A DNA stretch of 5,517 nt from JBFLXN01 sp040755715 [NCBI: Candidatus Edwardsbacteria bacterium] (GTDB taxonomy: Bacteria; Edwardsbacteria; AC1; JBFLXN01): NCBI GenBank assembly GCA_040755715.1, contig JBFLXN010000175.1:1-5517 (forward strand), written 5' to 3'. The notes beneath the pieces are model-generated. The model saw nothing but the letters and a program-made list of their open reading frames with translations, ran no database searches and was not told the origin of the DNA. Shown here in pieces: positions 4,231 through 5,517 of this stretch. Positions within the stretch are counted from its first letter, which is position 1. Every line of letters starts with the position of its first letter. Made by a program: the position numbers and the translations under genes.

Positions 4231-5172
4231 ATGATAAAAAATCTTGAGGTTAAAAATTTCAAATCTCTAAAGCATCTGAAACTAGATTGCAAAAGAGTGA
4301 ATGTTTTTATAGGAAAACCAAATACTGGCAAATCAAACATCTTAGAAAGCGTTGGTATTTTTTCTATTCTGTATAAGGATATTGCACATTTTATCCGATT
4401 TGAAAACATGACCAATCTCTTCTATGATGGAGACACGAGCGAAAAGATACAAATCACTGCCGATGACATATACGGTGAGATAAAATTTGAGAATGGACGA
4501 TTTATAGGAAGAAGTAGGTATTTTGATTTCAGTTTTGATTATACGGGAGGTAGCGGCCAGAAAATCTCGGGCGAATCCCCTTTCAAATTTTACAAATTTG
4601 GAGTACTGCATAAATTTCCGACAAAGGACTTCAGCTTTCTTCTGCCTCCGAGAGGAAAAAACCTCCTGACAATTCTTCAGACAAACAAAAGTTTAAAGAA
4701 GGCAATAGATGATATATTCTATGAATTTGGGCTACAGATGGTATTTGAACCTCAAGAAGGCAACATAAAGGCTCTGAAGAAGGTTGGAGATGAACTAATT
4801 CTTTATCCTTATTCTTTGGTTTCTGATACCTTGCAGAGAGTCGTTTTTCACCTTGCGGCAATTGAAACAAACAAAGATTCTATAATCATTTTTGAAGAAC
4901 CGGAAGCACACGCCTTTCCTTATTATACAAAATTTCTTGCGGAAAGAATAGCGATGAATGGAATAAATCAGTATTTTATCTCTACTCATAACCCTTATTT
5001 TCTCCTTTCAGTGTTAGAAAAAACACCAAAGGATGAAATTGGAATTTTCATCACTTATTTTGAGGATTATCAGACAAAGGTTAGGCCCCTCAGTGTAGAA
5101 GAGATGCCCGAAATCCTTGACCTTGACGCAAGTGTTTTCTTTAATCTTGACCGATTTCTGGAGAAGGAATGA
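4231..5172 (+). CDS. OLD/RecF-like AAA ATPase (AAA_15/AAA_21 type)
   Basis: A 313-aa ABC-type ATPase of the OLD/RecF/SMC-like group, short and without a coiled-coil insert. It begins IKNLEVKNFKSLK, the usual first strand. Walker A is GKPNTGKSN (28-36). SDTLQR (198-203) is in the signature-motif position. Walker B is IIIFEEPEAH (218-227), the FEEPE form common in OLD-like proteins, with E223 as the likely catalytic base. STHNP (251-255) is the His switch. No Toprim nuclease domain is fused at the C-terminus, unlike classical OLD proteins. The stop overlaps the next start (ATGA at 5169-5172), so the two products are likely co-produced and may act together. Such ATPases commonly power nucleases in phage defence, but that role is inferred from family and context. 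A strong ribosome binding site fixes the start. Confidence 0.88.
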   Translation: MIKNLEVKNFKSLKHLKLDCKRVNVFIGKPNTGKSNILESVGIFSILYKDIAHFIRFENMTNLFYDGDTSEKIQITADDIYGEIKFENGRFIGRSRYFDFSFDYTGGSGQKISGESPFKFYKFGVLHKFPTKDFSFLLPPRGKNLLTILQTNKSLKKAIDDIFYEFGLQMVFEPQEGNIKALKKVGDELILYPYSLVSDTLQRVVFHLAAIETNKDSIIIFEEPEAHAFPYYTKFLAERIAMNGINQYFISTHNPYFLLSVLEKTPKDEIGIFITYFEDYQTKVRPLSVEEMPEILDLDASVFFNLDRFLEKE

Positions 5173-5405
5173 TATATCTGGAATGCGACGCTGACAAAGT
5201 TTTAGTCAGAGCACTTGGCGTCTCCAGAAAAGAAATAATATGTGCACACAGCATAGGAAATGTTTGCAACAGGCTGAGAAGAAAGACAAATTCTAAAGGA
5301 CTAGTAGATGAAGACCCCGGCAAGATACGACCTCGCTATATTGAAAGATTGAAATTACTCTCGTATGAAGATGAGATTAAAGTGCTATACTGCTTCGTCA
5401 ACTAA
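5169..5405 (+). CDS. Small partner of the ATPase, probably C-terminally truncated; possible Toprim-like fold
   Basis: A 78-aa protein of no firmly recognised family. It opens IYLECDADKVLVRALG with a conserved-looking acidic residue (E5), then HSIGNVCNRL, then GLVDEDPG (44-51) with D47-E48-D49. A beta strand ending in Glu, followed about 40 residues later by a strand ending in DxD, is the pattern of Toprim-type nuclease cores, such as those fused to OLD ATPases. This is a hypothesis from a motif pattern only. GGAGAAGG lies just before ATG 5169, which overlaps the ATPase stop. The frame ends abruptly at KVLYCFVN, right where an IS630-type element begins, so the last few residues are probably IS-encoded and the native C-terminus lost. 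The truncated product may be non-functional. Confidence 0.6.
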   Translation: MIYLECDADKVLVRALGVSRKEIICAHSIGNVCNRLRRKTNSKGLVDEDPGKIRPRYIERLKLLSYEDEIKVLYCFVN

Positions 5406-5412
5406 ATATCAC

Positions 5413-5441
5413 TTGTATTTTATGAGATAATTGGCTATAAT
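5413..5441 (+). promoter_or_regulatory. Promoter of the IS630 transposase
   Basis: A perfect -10 TATAAT (5436-5441) lies 17 bases after TTGTAT (5413-5418, 3 of 6). It precedes the strong ribosome binding site AAAGGAGGT (5452-5460), which is 4 bases from the ATG. Confidence 0.6.
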
Positions 5442-5464
5442 GGTTACCAGGAAAGGAGGTAGCC

Positions 5465-5517
5465 ATGCGGCCAATATTTGTCAGAGAGTTATCTAAGACT
5501 GAGAGAACTGAGTTGGA
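5465..5517 (+). CDS. IS630-family transposase, N-terminal fragment (partial)
   Basis: Seventeen codons are visible from ATG 5465, reading MRPIFVRELSKTERTEL. This closely resembles the usual first residues of IS630-type transposases (MRPxFVRxLxxxERxELE), which continue into a helix-turn-helix DNA-binding domain and a DDE core that cuts and pastes the element at TA sites. Everything diagnostic of catalysis is outside the window, so intactness is unknown. The start is supported by AAAGGAGGT 4 bases upstream and a good -10 further up. Confidence 0.75.
   Translation, partial: MRPIFVRELSKTERTEL

Larger units (their letters stand above)
5388..5517 (+). mobile_element. Left part of an IS630-family insertion sequence (runs off the window)
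   Basis: The start of an IS630-type transposase with its promoter and ribosome binding site lies immediately after the interrupted small gene. IS630/Tc1-type elements insert at TA. TA dinucleotides at 5386-5387 or 5388-5389 are plausible targets, which would place the left terminal repeat in the TGCTTCGTCAACTAAAT region (5391-5407). The exact edge is uncertain without the right end. Confidence 0.55.

Overview
The window reads as a bacterial chromosome segment with a tRNA and translation core, invaded on both sides by mobile and defence-like DNA. All supported genes lie on the plus strand. The first 73 bases encode the tail of a protein ending like a type IX secretion (Por) C-terminal sorting or FlgD-like domain. 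That domain is typical of the Bacteroidota/Chlorobi/Fibrobacter group and of candidate phyla such as KSB1, Cloacimonadota and WOR-3. The weak or absent Shine-Dalgarno sites in front of the core genes fit such a lineage. The placement is an inference from very little sequence.

Layout. Bases 74-374 hold several perfect or near-perfect hairpins, including one textbook intrinsic terminator, and no intact gene. Bases 375-839 are a decayed DDE transposase of the IS481/integrase-core type that has lost its first catalytic Asp. Its stop codon lies inside the -35 box of a strong promoter for tRNA-Arg(ACG) (873-949). A repeat-rich 324-base gap follows, with nested inverted repeats, a 9-bp tandem repeat and alternative hairpins. 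Next come tadA (1274-1750), tRNA-Ser(CGA) (1768-1857) and gltX (1901-3349). gltX overlaps by ATGA with a minimal nucleotidyltransferase (MNT) gene, which overlaps a HEPN gene; together these form an MntA/HepT-type toxin-antitoxin pair. tRNA-Leu(UAG) (4075-4157) follows with its own promoter.

The right end (4231-5405) is a second two-gene cassette with strong Shine-Dalgarno sites. It encodes an OLD/RecF-like ATPase overlapping a small protein with a possible Toprim-like E...DxD pattern. The small gene appears to be cut off by an IS630-family element, whose promoter, ribosome binding site and first 17 codons close the window.

How the parts fit. TadA makes inosine at the wobble position of tRNA-Arg(ACG), and that substrate tRNA is encoded just upstream. 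GluRS charges tRNA-Glu. HEPN toxins of the MNT/HEPN class are RNases, some of which cut tRNA, so the toxin-antitoxin pair sits in a tRNA-centred neighbourhood and is translationally coupled to an essential synthetase. The most notable items are the gltX-MNT-HEPN coupling, the possible split OLD-like ATPase/Toprim pair broken by an IS, the tRNA-Arg/tadA pairing, and tRNA promoters that leave almost no 5' leader.
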